DNA of 64,000 bases from Gemmatimonas phototrophica (GTDB taxonomy: Bacteria; Latescibacterota; UBA2968; UBA8231): positions 1-64,000 of the forward strand of contig CAMAVQ010000001.1 in assembly GCA_945861755.1 (NCBI GenBank), given 5' to 3'. The notes under the pieces are model-generated. The model had not been told where the DNA came from. It saw only the letters and a list, made by a program, of their open reading frames with translations, and ran no database searches. A program made the translations under genes and the position numbers. Below are positions 17,270 through 27,887 of the stretch, in pieces. Position 1 is the first letter of the stretch. Every line of letters starts with the position of its first letter.

Positions 17270-20200
17270 ATGAGTCCAAAGCTTAAGAGTTTTCTCGCGT
17301 TCGTTCTCATTTTCGGGTTGGCGACCCTGGCGTCTGCCCAGCCCATCTTTGAGAATCGGACTCCGGTGGGGTTCTCCCCCTCGGACAGCAGCAGCAGTGC
17401 TGCTTTTGTGACCGACAAGGACATCACGGTCCTTGTCGATCTAAACAAAGCCGCCAATTCGACCAACCCAGTGACCGGGAATTTCCAGAAGGTCGAAAAA
17501 GCGGTGCCCTATTTTAGCACCGCCAAGACCGCCGGGTACATGTCCCAGGCCATCGCGGTGGACGCCAATGGCGTGATCCACCGCGCCTGGATTCAGGCGC
17601 GCGGCAATGCGGTGACCGGCTTCGGCACCTCCGCAGACGCCACCACCACTCCGGCCTATGGTGTGGTCTACGCCAAGAGCTTCAACGGCGGCAAAACCTT
17701 TACCGACACCGTAGCAGTATCGGGGTCGCTGCGTTTTGACATGATCACTACCAACCTCGCCATGACCAGCGGGTTTTCCACGGTCGACATGGTGCTGGAC
17801 AGCAAGGGCAATCCGCGCATCGCCTATGCTATGGACCAGTCGCCGGACGGTATAAATGGTGTGAATGTGGCTGCGGATGGGTTTCAGACCTATCGCTACA
17901 GAAGCGGCAGGTTAACCCGCCAGTTCGATAATATCTATTTCAATTACTCCAATGACGGCGGCAGTACCTGGTTGCCGGCCAACAGCGCAGTGGTCATCAA
18001 CGACACCTCGACCACAACCGCCGCCACCTGGCCTGGCCGCAAGTGCGCCTTCCCGCGCCTTGGGGTTACGTCCACGGACGACATCTTCGTCGCCTATGAA
18101 CGGCAGACGGGCACGGCCACCCAGGACATCATGCTGGCCAAGATGGATGCCGACAGCCTCAAGTCCGGCTCGGCCCAGCAGGTGCGGATCGGCTCGCTGG
18201 GCACGGTGGGCAGCACCGGCGGGGTGCGCATCGATCTCGATGCTTCCTCGGGCGTTTCTCCGGATATTGCCATCGGCGACGATGACGCCCTCCATGTGGT
18301 CTTCTTTAGCCCAATAGGTGTCGCGTCTCCGATTTACCACAAGACGGTGCCCGCCACTTCTTGGAGCAATGTCGGTCTCACCGGCTGGAACCAGAATGTG
18401 GTGGGGGCCACTGTGGGTAGTTTCAACACCAGCACTACCAACCTGGGCATAGATGCCACCGCGTTCTTAGGAGATAACGTTCTTTTTGCTCTTGGCGCCG
18501 GGAAACTACATCTCTTCCCGACGGTGGTGGTGGACAAGGAGCGCACCCCGGACCGGGTGTACATCTTGTGGAAGCACACCGACGCTCTGGCAGCTTCTCC
18601 GGGAGCGGATGAGAACATCGCTTACAACACCTTCAGTTACGATGGCTCGACCGGCGGTGCGTCCACCTGGGGAACCACCCAGTACGCCTTCCCGACCGGC
18701 GCCGGCACCGCCTACTACAATGTCGGTGGCAGCGGCCTGTTCCAGCAGGGCAGCATCTATCAGGTCGAAGGGTTCTGGGGGTTTGTCGACCGGGTCTCTG
18801 CCTGGGTAGACCAAGCCGTCCCCGGGTCGCGGGGTGATCTGCACATCGTCTTCTCCGGCGGTGCCAGCGAGAAGGGGCCGCGCGCCCTGGGCGGCAGCCT
18901 GGCAAGCGCCAGTATAGCTGGCAAGGCCAATTCCCTCTATTATTCCCGCTACAACGGCACCGAATGGGAACTGCCCCAGGTCGTGGCTTCGGCGCGCAAC
19001 AGCAGTGTGGTGGCCAGCACCTCGACCACCTACGACGACGGCGTGCAGTCGACCAGCCGCGATCTGTTCTCGCCCGACATCGCCATGCGGTCGGGAGACA
19101 GCAATGTGTACCTGACCTTCGTGGGCGGCTCACCCCGGAGCCCTGGTGTAGGTATCGGTAACAGAGCTAGGCGCTTCTTCAACACCACTGCCTCCCAGTA
19201 CGCCAACACCCCTGGGCGGGGTTTTGCGACCCTGCACCAGACCAACGTCCAGCCCTTGCCGTACTTCAAGGTCATCGGCAGGGTGGTGACCTACTCCGAT
19301 ATCTCGGTACCCACCGGCGCCAACAAGTACCTGTTGACCTATAATCCGATCAACCCGCAGGCGGCAGCCCTGAAGAACCTGGTTTCTGTCACGGTGCCAG
19401 ACAATGTCAATGGGTCGGGCATCGGCGGCGCTACCCCAGGTTCCTCGGCGGCACCAGGCGGTTTCCTCACCGGCCAGTGGCGGCGGGTCGGCTTCGGCTC
19501 TCTGGGGGTGACTTCGCTCAATCCCGGAGACGCCGGTGGCATCTTCAAGGGGGCGGTCAGCGCCTCTGAAGCTAACAATGACAACGGTATCTTTGAAGGT
19601 AACGTCGACGACTCCGGCACCCTCGGCTTTGCAGAGTGGGGTGACGACGACGACAAGACCGGCCTGATGGTCAAGCTGAATGTGCTGGGCAGCGACTCGG
19701 CCAGCAACCTCTTTGTCATCCAGGCCAGTTCCTCGGCCAGGGGTGGTGGGCTGGGAACCGTCACTACTACTGGCGGCGTGTTGACCGACTCTTCGACCCA
19801 GAGCATCAACGTGGATACCTCGAGTAGCGTTGGTGCCAACTTTCAACCGCGTGATGCCACCTTCGTCCAGGGGATCACCACCGAATACGGGCTCGCCGGA
19901 GCGGCTGCTAATGCCGTCAACTTTGCGCCCAACGGCTCCTACTTCTGGATGGGCGCCAACATCAACATCGTGGCGACCAATGTCGCCCCGGTGGTGCAGG
20001 TCACCGATCCAGATGCTACCACCGCCTCGTCGGGTTTCTCCAACGAGACTGCGGGCATCAAATACATCCTCTTCGACTCGGACACCAATGTCCTGACTTC
20101 GACCACCGGGTTGCAGATGGAGCTGTACGCTTATCCCGACAAGGGCCTGAGGAATGTGCAGGATGTGCGCACCTTTGGTCTGCTGATCGTGGACGAGCAG

Positions 20201-23200
20201 GACAACACGACGGTTAATGCTGCCAGCGGTTCCAACGACTTCACCGAGGGCACTTCCGCGTCGAACACGCAGAGCTATACCTGGGATGATCCGGGTGCCG
20301 CCCTGCGCGCCCTGGGCTTTGCCGCCCTGCCCAAGACGTCGGATGGACAGTATTACATCTATCTGGTGGCCGACGACCTGGTCAATCCGCCGGTCTACGC
20401 GGTGAGCGCCGGTCCGCTCCGGGTGCGGCATATCCCGCTGGTCAAGAGCCTGGCCCCGGTGACCAGCGATACCGTGGACACGGGCGAAATCTCCAACCTG
20501 AGCAAGACCAATCCGTACAAGATCAACTTCCTGGTGAAGGACTACGACGACAACGCGCAGGTGCGGCTCTTCTTCTCCACCAATGCCAGCATCCCGCGCG
20601 ACAGTGTCAAGGTCACCGGTACTTTCCCGAGCTTGACCCTCGGCCTGGGCGGGGCTTCGGCGATCCAGAAGTCTGACACCCTGCGCTCGGAAGAGGATGT
20701 CAACTTCACCTTTGACGTCACGACTCAGGGCGCCAGCCGGGACTCGATCCTGGCTCAGGGTAGCTACACCATCTACACCGTGGTCTCCGACGGCGATACC
20801 ACGATCCTGAGCGCTTCGACCAAGGCCCTGGCCGTGCGGCATTCGCCTTCGTTCGAGTTCACCGCGCCGCTGACAGGCACGGTAAACAAGCTCAACAGCA
20901 CCCAGCAGGACCGCTACACCCTGGAGTGGCAGCGCGGCCGTTCGGATCGCGATCTGGACGGCAACGCGATCATCTCGCTCTACTACATCGGGCTCGACCC
21001 GCAGCGCAAGAACTTCAGCGGCACGGATTCGACGGCGCTGATCGACAGCGGTGCAGTGTTGATCAAGGGCAGTCTGCGCGAGAACGATGAGGGCGGCGGC
21101 GACCAGTTTGTCTGGGATTTCCGCAATCCGCCCAGCGCGCTGCCCAAGACCTTCCGGCCCAAGCCAAACGGCACCTCCGGTGGTCAGCCGAATGTGTACC
21201 AGGTTGGCCGCACCACGGATACGGCCTGGGTGTATGCGGTGATGCGCGATAGCCTCAGTAACACCCGGGTACAGGTGGGTGGGGCGGTGCTGCTGCTGGG
21301 TTCGCAGCAGACCCCCGGATCGCCGGCGCCCAAGGTCACCATGATGACACCGCCCTCGGGTGGCCAGATCGTCAAGAACGGTGATATCGTCCGCCTCGAG
21401 TGGGATTCCTTCCTGATCGACGACGGCACCGGCACCGACGACGCGTATCTGCGTCTCTACGCCGCACCCAAGGGGTTGTACTCGACCCTGACCCAACTGG
21501 AAGGCAACAACACTGCCAACGGCGGCCAGGTGATCCTGGTCAACAGCATCAAGGGCCGCGACAACGTGTCCAGCCAGATCCAGACCATCCGCGAGAGCGA
21601 TCCCAAGTTCTTCATGTGGGATACCAAGACCCATTCCTTCGGCATCAGCGGCACGCCGATCGAATACGACATCTTCATCGCCGGCAGCATGGACCCGCAG
21701 TTCGGTGACAATATCTTTGTCAACGGGCGGCTGGACTCCATCGCCACCGGCATCGGTTCTCAGGCGCAGCGGGCCGTGTTGTCCAAGGCCCCGGGTGCCC
21801 TCAAAGTAGTGGGCACTGACCCGATCTTCAGCATGGAGCTGGGACCGGGCTCAATGACCGCTGCATCGGGCGACACCCTGACCATGGACGTGTTGGTCAA
21901 CTCGCAGGGCAGCAGCGTCAATCTGATGGATCTGCACCTAAATGTGCCGCGCCGATACTTTGAACTGATCGACATGGACGCTTCCACGGCCGGACTCCAG
22001 CCTTTCAAAGACTCCACCGGTGCCTTCCAGGCGGCCAGCACCATCGCCCAGAACGACACCACGGTTGGCACGGACCAGTTCTACGAGCTCAACTTCGTGG
22101 AGAGTGTCATCCTGGGTGAGGCCATCGGCCGCACGGTAACACCCTTTGACAGCTCCCAGGTGGCTGCCCGGATCAAGCTCAAGGTCAAGCGCTACACCGG
22201 CGGTGCGTCGATGGATACCACGATCGACTGGTCCATCGAGTCGGGTCGCAAGAGCGCCCTCTACCAGAACAACCAGTCGATGGCCACCTCGACCAGGGAG
22301 GCCACCATCAAGCTGGTGCCTCGGGCCCGCATCATCGCCACGGTGCCCCTGGAAGGTCGCTCCAATGACTACTCCGACAGCCTGGACGTACACTTGCGCA
22401 AGATCGGCAGCACCAACGACATCACCGACACCTCGTACATCGCCACCAATGATGTAAAGCAGGTGCGGGTCAGCGGTGTCTTGCAAGATTCGGTGAATGT
22501 GGTCAGCAACTCCTTTGGTACCTTCACCCTCACCGAGGTCCCACCTGGGACCTATGAATTGACGGTGAAGGCCAGGGGCTTCATCTCGGGCCGCAGCGAT
22601 ACGCTCCGGCTCTTCAACGGCAGCACGGCCAACATCAGGCCGATCTTCGGGTCGGATGCACTGGGCGCGCTCTCACCCGCTACTGAACTGGCGGCCCTGC
22701 GCGGCGGCGATGCCACAGGCGACAATCAGGTAGACATCGCCGATGCCAACCTGATCTTCAGCCGCTGGAACCTGACTCCGTCCAGCCCGACCTTTGTGCG
22801 GGACGCGGACTTCAACAAGGACAACGTCATCAACTCGCTCGACCTGATCTTGGTGACCACCAACTTCGGCAACGATGGGTACGGGGCACCGCCGGTCTTC
22901 AAGCGCACCAGCATCGCCGGCGACAACTCCTCTGCCCTGGTGGAGTTGCAAGGGGTCGAAGAGGTCGAGAAGTGGTGGGCTGGCCGGACCTTTGAGGTCA
23001 AGGCCAAGGCCACCGGGATGCAGGATGTGGCCGCTTATGGCTTCACCCTGACCTACGATCCCGAGAAGGTCAAGCCGCTGGGCGACAGCCAGGCGGTCAC
23101 TGAGGGCGGGATCTTTAAGGCCAATCCGCGTGGAACGCTCTTCTACCAGCAGGTGCAGCCCGGCGTCATCACCGTCGGTGCCGGCCGCGTCGGCCGCGAG

Positions 23201-23629
23201 TGGTCCGCCAGTGGCGAGGCAGAACTGGCCGTCATCCGCTTTGTCGCACTGGGGGATGATCCTGGTCAGCTCGAAATCGCCTCCGGCGACCTGGTGAACA
23301 GCGATTTCCGCGGGGTGTCCATGCGGGTGAAGAAGGCGCAGTCGCTGCCGATGGCGGCCGCATTGCACCAGAATTACCCGAACCCCTTCAATCCTTCAAC
23401 CGAGATCCGCTTCGACCTGCCCACCGCGCGGGAGGTGAAACTGACCATCTACAATCAGGTCGGTCAGTCGATCCGCACCCTGGTGGACCGGCGGATGAAG
23501 GCCGGGGCGTACGCCCTGAAGTGGGACGGCACCGACAATGCTGGACAGGGAGTCGCCACTGGCGTCTACTTCTACAGCATCGAGGCTGGTGACTTCTCGC
23601 AGATCCGCAAGATGACCCTGGTCAAATAA
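17270..23629 (+). CDS. Giant secreted multidomain protein with type IX-style sorting domain
   Basis: This 2119-residue protein has a signal peptide (MSPKLKSF... ending LASAQ). The N-terminal ~550 residues carry sialidase-like Asp-box motifs (SNDGGSTW, SFNGGKTF). Several Ig-like stretches follow, then a cohesin-like segment (~1515-1640), a carboxypeptidase-regulatory-like domain (~1685-1800), a dockerin-like pair of calcium loops (GDATGDNQVDIADAN and DADFNKDNVINSLD, ~1811-1870), a second cohesin-like domain (~1904-1997) and a C-terminal FlgD/Ig-like sorting domain (HQNYPNPFNPSTEIRF ... KMTLVK, ~2027-2119). It is probably cell-surface or secreted. The ATG at 17270 is preceded by AAGGAG; the longer frame from 17243 spoils the signal peptide. 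Whether the propeller is an enzyme is unknown. Confidence 0.85.
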   Translation: MSPKLKSFLAFVLIFGLATLASAQPIFENRTPVGFSPSDSSSSAAFVTDKDITVLVDLNKAANSTNPVTGNFQKVEKAVPYFSTAKTAGYMSQAIAVDANGVIHRAWIQARGNAVTGFGTSADATTTPAYGVVYAKSFNGGKTFTDTVAVSGSLRFDMITTNLAMTSGFSTVDMVLDSKGNPRIAYAMDQSPDGINGVNVAADGFQTYRYRSGRLTRQFDNIYFNYSNDGGSTWLPANSAVVINDTSTTTAATWPGRKCAFPRLGVTSTDDIFVAYERQTGTATQDIMLAKMDADSLKSGSAQQVRIGSLGTVGSTGGVRIDLDASSGVSPDIAIGDDDALHVVFFSPIGVASPIYHKTVPATSWSNVGLTGWNQNVVGATVGSFNTSTTNLGIDATAFLGDNVLFALGAGKLHLFPTVVVDKERTPDRVYILWKHTDALAASPGADENIAYNTFSYDGSTGGASTWGTTQYAFPTGAGTAYYNVGGSGLFQQGSIYQVEGFWGFVDRVSAWVDQAVPGSRGDLHIVFSGGASEKGPRALGGSLASASIAGKANSLYYSRYNGTEWELPQVVASARNSSVVASTSTTYDDGVQSTSRDLFSPDIAMRSGDSNVYLTFVGGSPRSPGVGIGNRARRFFNTTASQYANTPGRGFATLHQTNVQPLPYFKVIGRVVTYSDISVPTGANKYLLTYNPINPQAAALKNLVSVTVPDNVNGSGIGGATPGSSAAPGGFLTGQWRRVGFGSLGVTSLNPGDAGGIFKGAVSASEANNDNGIFEGNVDDSGTLGFAEWGDDDDKTGLMVKLNVLGSDSASNLFVIQASSSARGGGLGTVTTTGGVLTDSSTQSINVDTSSSVGANFQPRDATFVQGITTEYGLAGAAANAVNFAPNGSYFWMGANINIVATNVAPVVQVTDPDATTASSGFSNETAGIKYILFDSDTNVLTSTTGLQMELYAYPDKGLRNVQDVRTFGLLIVDEQDNTTVNAASGSNDFTEGTSASNTQSYTWDDPGAALRALGFAALPKTSDGQYYIYLVADDLVNPPVYAVSAGPLRVRHIPLVKSLAPVTSDTVDTGEISNLSKTNPYKINFLVKDYDDNAQVRLFFSTNASIPRDSVKVTGTFPSLTLGLGGASAIQKSDTLRSEEDVNFTFDVTTQGASRDSILAQGSYTIYTVVSDGDTTILSASTKALAVRHSPSFEFTAPLTGTVNKLNSTQQDRYTLEWQRGRSDRDLDGNAIISLYYIGLDPQRKNFSGTDSTALIDSGAVLIKGSLRENDEGGGDQFVWDFRNPPSALPKTFRPKPNGTSGGQPNVYQVGRTTDTAWVYAVMRDSLSNTRVQVGGAVLLLGSQQTPGSPAPKVTMMTPPSGGQIVKNGDIVRLEWDSFLIDDGTGTDDAYLRLYAAPKGLYSTLTQLEGNNTANGGQVILVNSIKGRDNVSSQIQTIRESDPKFFMWDTKTHSFGISGTPIEYDIFIAGSMDPQFGDNIFVNGRLDSIATGIGSQAQRAVLSKAPGALKVVGTDPIFSMELGPGSMTAASGDTLTMDVLVNSQGSSVNLMDLHLNVPRRYFELIDMDASTAGLQPFKDSTGAFQAASTIAQNDTTVGTDQFYELNFVESVILGEAIGRTVTPFDSSQVAARIKLKVKRYTGGASMDTTIDWSIESGRKSALYQNNQSMATSTREATIKLVPRARIIATVPLEGRSNDYSDSLDVHLRKIGSTNDITDTSYIATNDVKQVRVSGVLQDSVNVVSNSFGTFTLTEVPPGTYELTVKARGFISGRSDTLRLFNGSTANIRPIFGSDALGALSPATELAALRGGDATGDNQVDIADANLIFSRWNLTPSSPTFVRDADFNKDNVINSLDLILVTTNFGNDGYGAPPVFKRTSIAGDNSSALVELQGVEEVEKWWAGRTFEVKAKATGMQDVAAYGFTLTYDPEKVKPLGDSQAVTEGGIFKANPRGTLFYQQVQPGVITVGAGRVGREWSASGEAELAVIRFVALGDDPGQLEIASGDLVNSDFRGVSMRVKKAQSLPMAAALHQNYPNPFNPSTEIRFDLPTAREVKLTIYNQVGQSIRTLVDRRMKAGAYALKWDGTDNAGQGVATGVYFYSIEAGDFSQIRKMTLVK

Positions 23630-23648
23630 CCACCAGGTTCAGTTCGGT

Positions 23649-23684
23649 AAAAGTGCCACGGGGCTTTGGCTCCGTGGCACTTTT
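23649..23684. terminator. Symmetric (bidirectional) terminator hairpin
   Basis: A 13-bp perfect stem (AAAAGTGCCACGG with CCGTGGCACTTTT) with a 10-base loop, lying 20 bases after the stop of the giant gene. The A/T-rich ends let it act on both strands. Confidence 0.85.
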
Positions 23685-23856
23685 GCGTTTGCGGAAAGAA
23701 CTTCCTCTCCTGGACCGGGGGTTCGATTGAAACTCAGGCGTGGTTGAGTAGTTATATTATTGAAAAGAAAGGGGATGACTGAAAAGGGAGGAGGGAGGGG
23801 AAAGACAAGGCACGTATTTTGCGTTCCCCTGCAGGGACTCTCCATAGGAAGCGCAA

Positions 23857-26800
23857 ATGAGACGATTGTTGCCCTTGCTTTTGCTGCTGTTGATGTGGGA
23901 AGGAAGTCTTGCCCAGAGCGCCCAGGTGCGCATCCCGGGCTTTAATGGCGACCGCTTCTCGGCGCGGGTCGGCCAGACCATCACCCTGGAAATCTTCGCC
24001 GATCTTTCGGGGGTGACGGCTTCCGGTTTCTCGCTCTATCTCACCATCCCCAACGGTCCCTTTCAGGTGGTGGATGCCAACGAGAGTGCGGTGGGGACTC
24101 AGCCCTTTGTGCCAGGTCCGCTCTTTGAAGGGGCCGGTGAAAACCGCAATATTCTCTATTCGGAGGATGAATCGCCGGCCAATGTGCTGGAGGGGCTGCA
24201 GCTCCAGTACGCCGCCGTATTCGGCCAGGGGCAGAGCCGCCAGCGCACCGGCAGCGGCATCCTGGCCACCTTTAAGCTGCGTTGTATCAAACCCATTCTC
24301 AGCGGCCGCCTCAGTGTCGACAATAACCCGGTGCTGGAGACTTTCCTCACCCTCTCCGACGGGTTGACCGCCGTGCCTTTCAACACCATCCAGGGCGTCG
24401 AAGTCACGGTGACGGGGATTTCGCTTGTCGATATTCCGGATGTGATCTTGTTGCCCGATCGGGCCGACAGCACCACCATCGGTTCACTCGACCGTTATCT
24501 GGAAAACGTGCTCTCGCCGGTGGACTCCATCCGCTGGACTTTTGAGCCGACCAGTTTCGACAGCCTGACCGTGGAAATCGATCCCCGGACCCGGGTGGTC
24601 AAGATCACCCCGGCCACAGGTTGGCGGGGACAGCGGCAGGTGGTGTGGACGGCCACCGAGTCCCAGGGCCTGTTCTCCGGAGAGCCGCCGCTCTCGGCCA
24701 CGGAGTTCTCGCGCATCGTGGTCAACAACCCGCCCGAGTTCACCGGGGGGAGCCTCGATCTGAGTGGCGGGCTCAAGCGGATCGCGGTGTTTGCCCACGA
24801 AGATCTGAATTCCTATATCCCCGGGGTGCTGAACAACAACCGCAGTCGGGCCTTCAGGGCGCTGGATCTGGATACCCTCATCATCGATCCGGATATCATC
24901 GACCCGCAGACCGAACTCGATTTCACCGTGTTGCTCTACACCAATGACAGCAATCCGCCCGTCCTCAGCGAAGACGACGAGATTACCCACGAATTGCTGG
25001 TCTGGACGCGGCCCGATTTTTCCGGGGTCGATTCCTTCAAGGTGGTGGTCCGCGACCAGCTCAGGGGAGAGGATTCCCTGCGGGTGGTGGTCACGGTCGA
25101 GGAGGTAGCCGACGCGCCCCACTTCCTGCTCAGCGGCCAGACTTTGCGCCTCAGCCAGGGCGGGGAGCGCCGCATCGCCATCCGGGACTTCCTCGCCGAT
25201 CCCGACACCCCCCTGGATCAGCTGCAACTGAGTTGGGACGATGATCCGGGCGGGCATTTCACCGTCCAGTTGAATGCGACGGGGGACTCGCTGATTTTCC
25301 AGGGCGATCTGTCCTATCTGGGCTCGGGGCTCTTCGTGTTCCGGGTAAGTGATCCGCTCGATCCGGAAAATCTGCGCAGCACCCTGGTCCTCGACATCTC
25401 CTCGGCCGAGGCGCTGCCCCCGACCCGGACCCCGGATGATCTGCAGATTTGCCTGACCCCGCCGGGGGTCTTCCCAGCTACGCCGACCTTTACGACGGAT
25501 CTGGATGATTTGCTGGACGACCCGGACAGTGCGGACAGCCAGATCATCTGGGAACACCCCTTCCCGACCAAGAGTGTCATCGAGATCGATGCCGAGCACG
25601 TACTGAAAATATCCGAACCCTTGCCCACCGGCTTTGTGGGTTTTGAGGAGACCACCCTGGTCGCTACCGACCCGTCGGGGCAGACCTCTTTCCTGACGCT
25701 GCGCATCTACTCCTCGGACCGCACCCCCATCGCCGGCGGTCTGCCGGACTTACATCTGCAACGGGGGGAGATCAACAACACCCTGGATCTGGACGAGTCC
25801 TATTGTGACTGCAACAATCTAGATGCGGAGATGAAATGGGATGTGGCGGTGGGGAGCAGGGGAACCTTTGGGGCCAATTTTTCGTCAGCCGATTTTGATC
25901 TCAGCATCGATCCGCTCAACCACAAGGTCACCTTTTCGGTGGGGCCCACGGCCACCTTCAGGACCGAGACGCTGATCTTTCAGGTCACCTCCAAGCCCGA
26001 AGGCATCTCCTCCCTGGATACCATGGAGGTTACCATCGGCGAGGAGGGGGGGGAGACCGGAGGGGATTTCCAACTCAAGCCTCTGGGGGCGCTGGAGGTG
26101 CTGGTCAATCAGATCATCACCCTCGACCTAGACGACTATGTGCAGGTGACCCCCGAACTCGACAAGGCCGATATCAACTGGGTCGTCAACAATGGGAGTG
26201 TTACGCCCCATACCCTTTCCTCGATCGATCAGGAGCACGTGCTGCAGATCTACGGGCAGAGTTCGGGGACCGACACCCTGACCATCGCCGCCCAGGACCA
26301 GGCCGGCAATACCCAGAGCCTCTTGACCACGGTGCGGGTGCTGGGGCAGGACGAGGCGCTCAAATTGCAGGCTATCCCCGACATCCAGTTTATCGCCAAT
26401 GTGCCTTTCTCGGGATTACACCTCAACGAATTTGTGCTCGACCGCCAGGCCCACCCCGATTCGGTGCTCATCTGGAACGCCAGGGCCCTGGACACCTCGG
26501 CCATCATTGTGGACGTGCGCGGTGATTCGGTGAACGCGATCTCCCGGGTGGTCGCTGAGGCGGATTGGGTTTTCGAGGTGCTCGACGTGGCCCACAACTC
26601 GGTGGGCCGGGACACGGTGCGGGTTTTTTCCCTCGATCCCTCCACCGCCTCCAGGCCCCTCAAGGATTTGCCGCCCATCACTTTCGCCACTACCCAGGAG
26701 GACAGTTCCCTCTTCCTGGACGATTTTCTGCCCGATGGGGTTTCTCGGGCCAAGGTGCGCTGGTCGGTGTCGAGCCAGGGTATCACCAGCCCCTTCATCG

Positions 26801-27876
26801 ACCCCCGGGAGCCGCACGAATTGCACCTGAAGGCGGTGGGGAACAAGGTGGGTATCGACACCCTCCAATTTGTCGCTGACCTGGGCGGGGGCTTCACCGC
26901 CACCGGCATCATGCTGGTGACGGTTACCGAGGCGGTGGATTCCTCTACCCTGCACCTGGAACTGGTTCCCAATCCTTTCAATCCAGAATTCATCGATGTG
27001 TTCATCGTCGCCCGCAAGGCCTTGGCCGGCACCCCCAACGTGGTGCGCTCCTTTGAGGGCAAGGACAGCACGGTGGCGGTGCGCCAAATCGAGGAGGACT
27101 TGCTCCAACGCGGGGCTCTGATCTGGACCGGCAATGTGCGGCTGCGGCCCCAGGCTTCGGGGCTCATCTTCTTCAGCACCCAGGCCAAGACCGTCCTGGG
27201 CACCGCCTTGCTCGACACCGCTTCGGCGGCCATCGCCCCGGTGGTGGCCGGCAAACCGGTGGCCCTGGAACACGGCGGCGTAGAGTTGTGGCTGCCCCCC
27301 GGCGCGGCGGTGGGAGCGACCACCGTGGTCCTGAGGACCCAGGGGCCCACCGAAGAGGAAGGGGCAGCCAAGGTCGGCAGCGGCTCACCGGAAGTGCGCA
27401 AACACATTGATCTCTATCCAGCGGGCTTGGACTTGGGGGAGGCGGGCAGGTTGCAGGTGGAACTGGCGGCAGACGAGGGGCTTTACTACCAGCGGGGAGG
27501 GCGTTGGGTACCCGCTGCCCAGACCATCACCCGCCTGGGCCGGTACGCGGTGCTGGCAGGCCGGACCGAAGACCAGATCTTGGCCGGAACCTTGCCCCAA
27601 AACTCGTGGCTGGGGGTCAATTACCCCAATCCCTTCAATCCCGAGACCCTGATCCCCTTTGCCCTGGACCAGGAAGGCCGGGTCCGCCTGGGTATCTACA
27701 ACCTTTCCGGCCAGCGGGTGCGCCTGCTGGTGGACGAAGTCCGCGGCCCTGGGCAGTACCAGGCGCACTGGGACGGGCACACCCAGACGGGCGACCCGGT
27801 GGGCAGCGGGGTGTATATCTACCGGCTCGAGGTTGGGGGCCAGGCGTTCAGCCGCAGGATGAGTTTGCTCAAATAG
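23857..27876 (+). CDS. Large secreted Ig/cadherin-like protein with type IX-style sorting domain
   Basis: The 1339-residue protein has a signal peptide (MRRLLPLLLLLLMWEGSLAQ). An N-terminal cohesin-like domain (~24-165) is followed by a long series of Asp-rich beta-sandwich repeats resembling cadherin or bacterial Ig modules, a ZU5-like stretch near residue 1150 (VELWLPPGAAVGATTVVLR), and a C-terminal sorting domain (NYPNPFNPETLIPF ... RMSLLK, ~1251-1339). It is a probable surface adhesin or scaffold. RBS AGGAAG precedes the ATG. The only upstream promoter hint is TATATT at 23753-23758. Three more envelope genes follow closely, so it may head an operon. Confidence 0.82.
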   Translation: MRRLLPLLLLLLMWEGSLAQSAQVRIPGFNGDRFSARVGQTITLEIFADLSGVTASGFSLYLTIPNGPFQVVDANESAVGTQPFVPGPLFEGAGENRNILYSEDESPANVLEGLQLQYAAVFGQGQSRQRTGSGILATFKLRCIKPILSGRLSVDNNPVLETFLTLSDGLTAVPFNTIQGVEVTVTGISLVDIPDVILLPDRADSTTIGSLDRYLENVLSPVDSIRWTFEPTSFDSLTVEIDPRTRVVKITPATGWRGQRQVVWTATESQGLFSGEPPLSATEFSRIVVNNPPEFTGGSLDLSGGLKRIAVFAHEDLNSYIPGVLNNNRSRAFRALDLDTLIIDPDIIDPQTELDFTVLLYTNDSNPPVLSEDDEITHELLVWTRPDFSGVDSFKVVVRDQLRGEDSLRVVVTVEEVADAPHFLLSGQTLRLSQGGERRIAIRDFLADPDTPLDQLQLSWDDDPGGHFTVQLNATGDSLIFQGDLSYLGSGLFVFRVSDPLDPENLRSTLVLDISSAEALPPTRTPDDLQICLTPPGVFPATPTFTTDLDDLLDDPDSADSQIIWEHPFPTKSVIEIDAEHVLKISEPLPTGFVGFEETTLVATDPSGQTSFLTLRIYSSDRTPIAGGLPDLHLQRGEINNTLDLDESYCDCNNLDAEMKWDVAVGSRGTFGANFSSADFDLSIDPLNHKVTFSVGPTATFRTETLIFQVTSKPEGISSLDTMEVTIGEEGGETGGDFQLKPLGALEVLVNQIITLDLDDYVQVTPELDKADINWVVNNGSVTPHTLSSIDQEHVLQIYGQSSGTDTLTIAAQDQAGNTQSLLTTVRVLGQDEALKLQAIPDIQFIANVPFSGLHLNEFVLDRQAHPDSVLIWNARALDTSAIIVDVRGDSVNAISRVVAEADWVFEVLDVAHNSVGRDTVRVFSLDPSTASRPLKDLPPITFATTQEDSSLFLDDFLPDGVSRAKVRWSVSSQGITSPFIDPREPHELHLKAVGNKVGIDTLQFVADLGGGFTATGIMLVTVTEAVDSSTLHLELVPNPFNPEFIDVFIVARKALAGTPNVVRSFEGKDSTVAVRQIEEDLLQRGALIWTGNVRLRPQASGLIFFSTQAKTVLGTALLDTASAAIAPVVAGKPVALEHGGVELWLPPGAAVGATTVVLRTQGPTEEEGAAKVGSGSPEVRKHIDLYPAGLDLGEAGRLQVELAADEGLYYQRGGRWVPAAQTITRLGRYAVLAGRTEDQILAGTLPQNSWLGVNYPNPFNPETLIPFALDQEGRVRLGIYNLSGQRVRLLVDEVRGPGQYQAHWDGHTQTGDPVGSGVYIYRLEVGGQAFSRRMSLLK

Positions 27877-27887
27877 GAGAATGAACG

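Noticed and set aside
19130-21634. 834-codon open frame on the minus strand inside the giant secreted protein gene
   Set aside because: It is rich in H, G, R, D and V in the way antisense of GC-rich coding DNA is, has no family pattern and no ribosome site, and lies wholly under a well-supported gene.
23674-23692. Second sigma-54-like site (TGGCAC ... TTGC) after the giant gene
   Set aside because: GG-to-GC spacing is wrong (too short or 15 instead of 12) and the TGGCAC belongs to the terminator stem.
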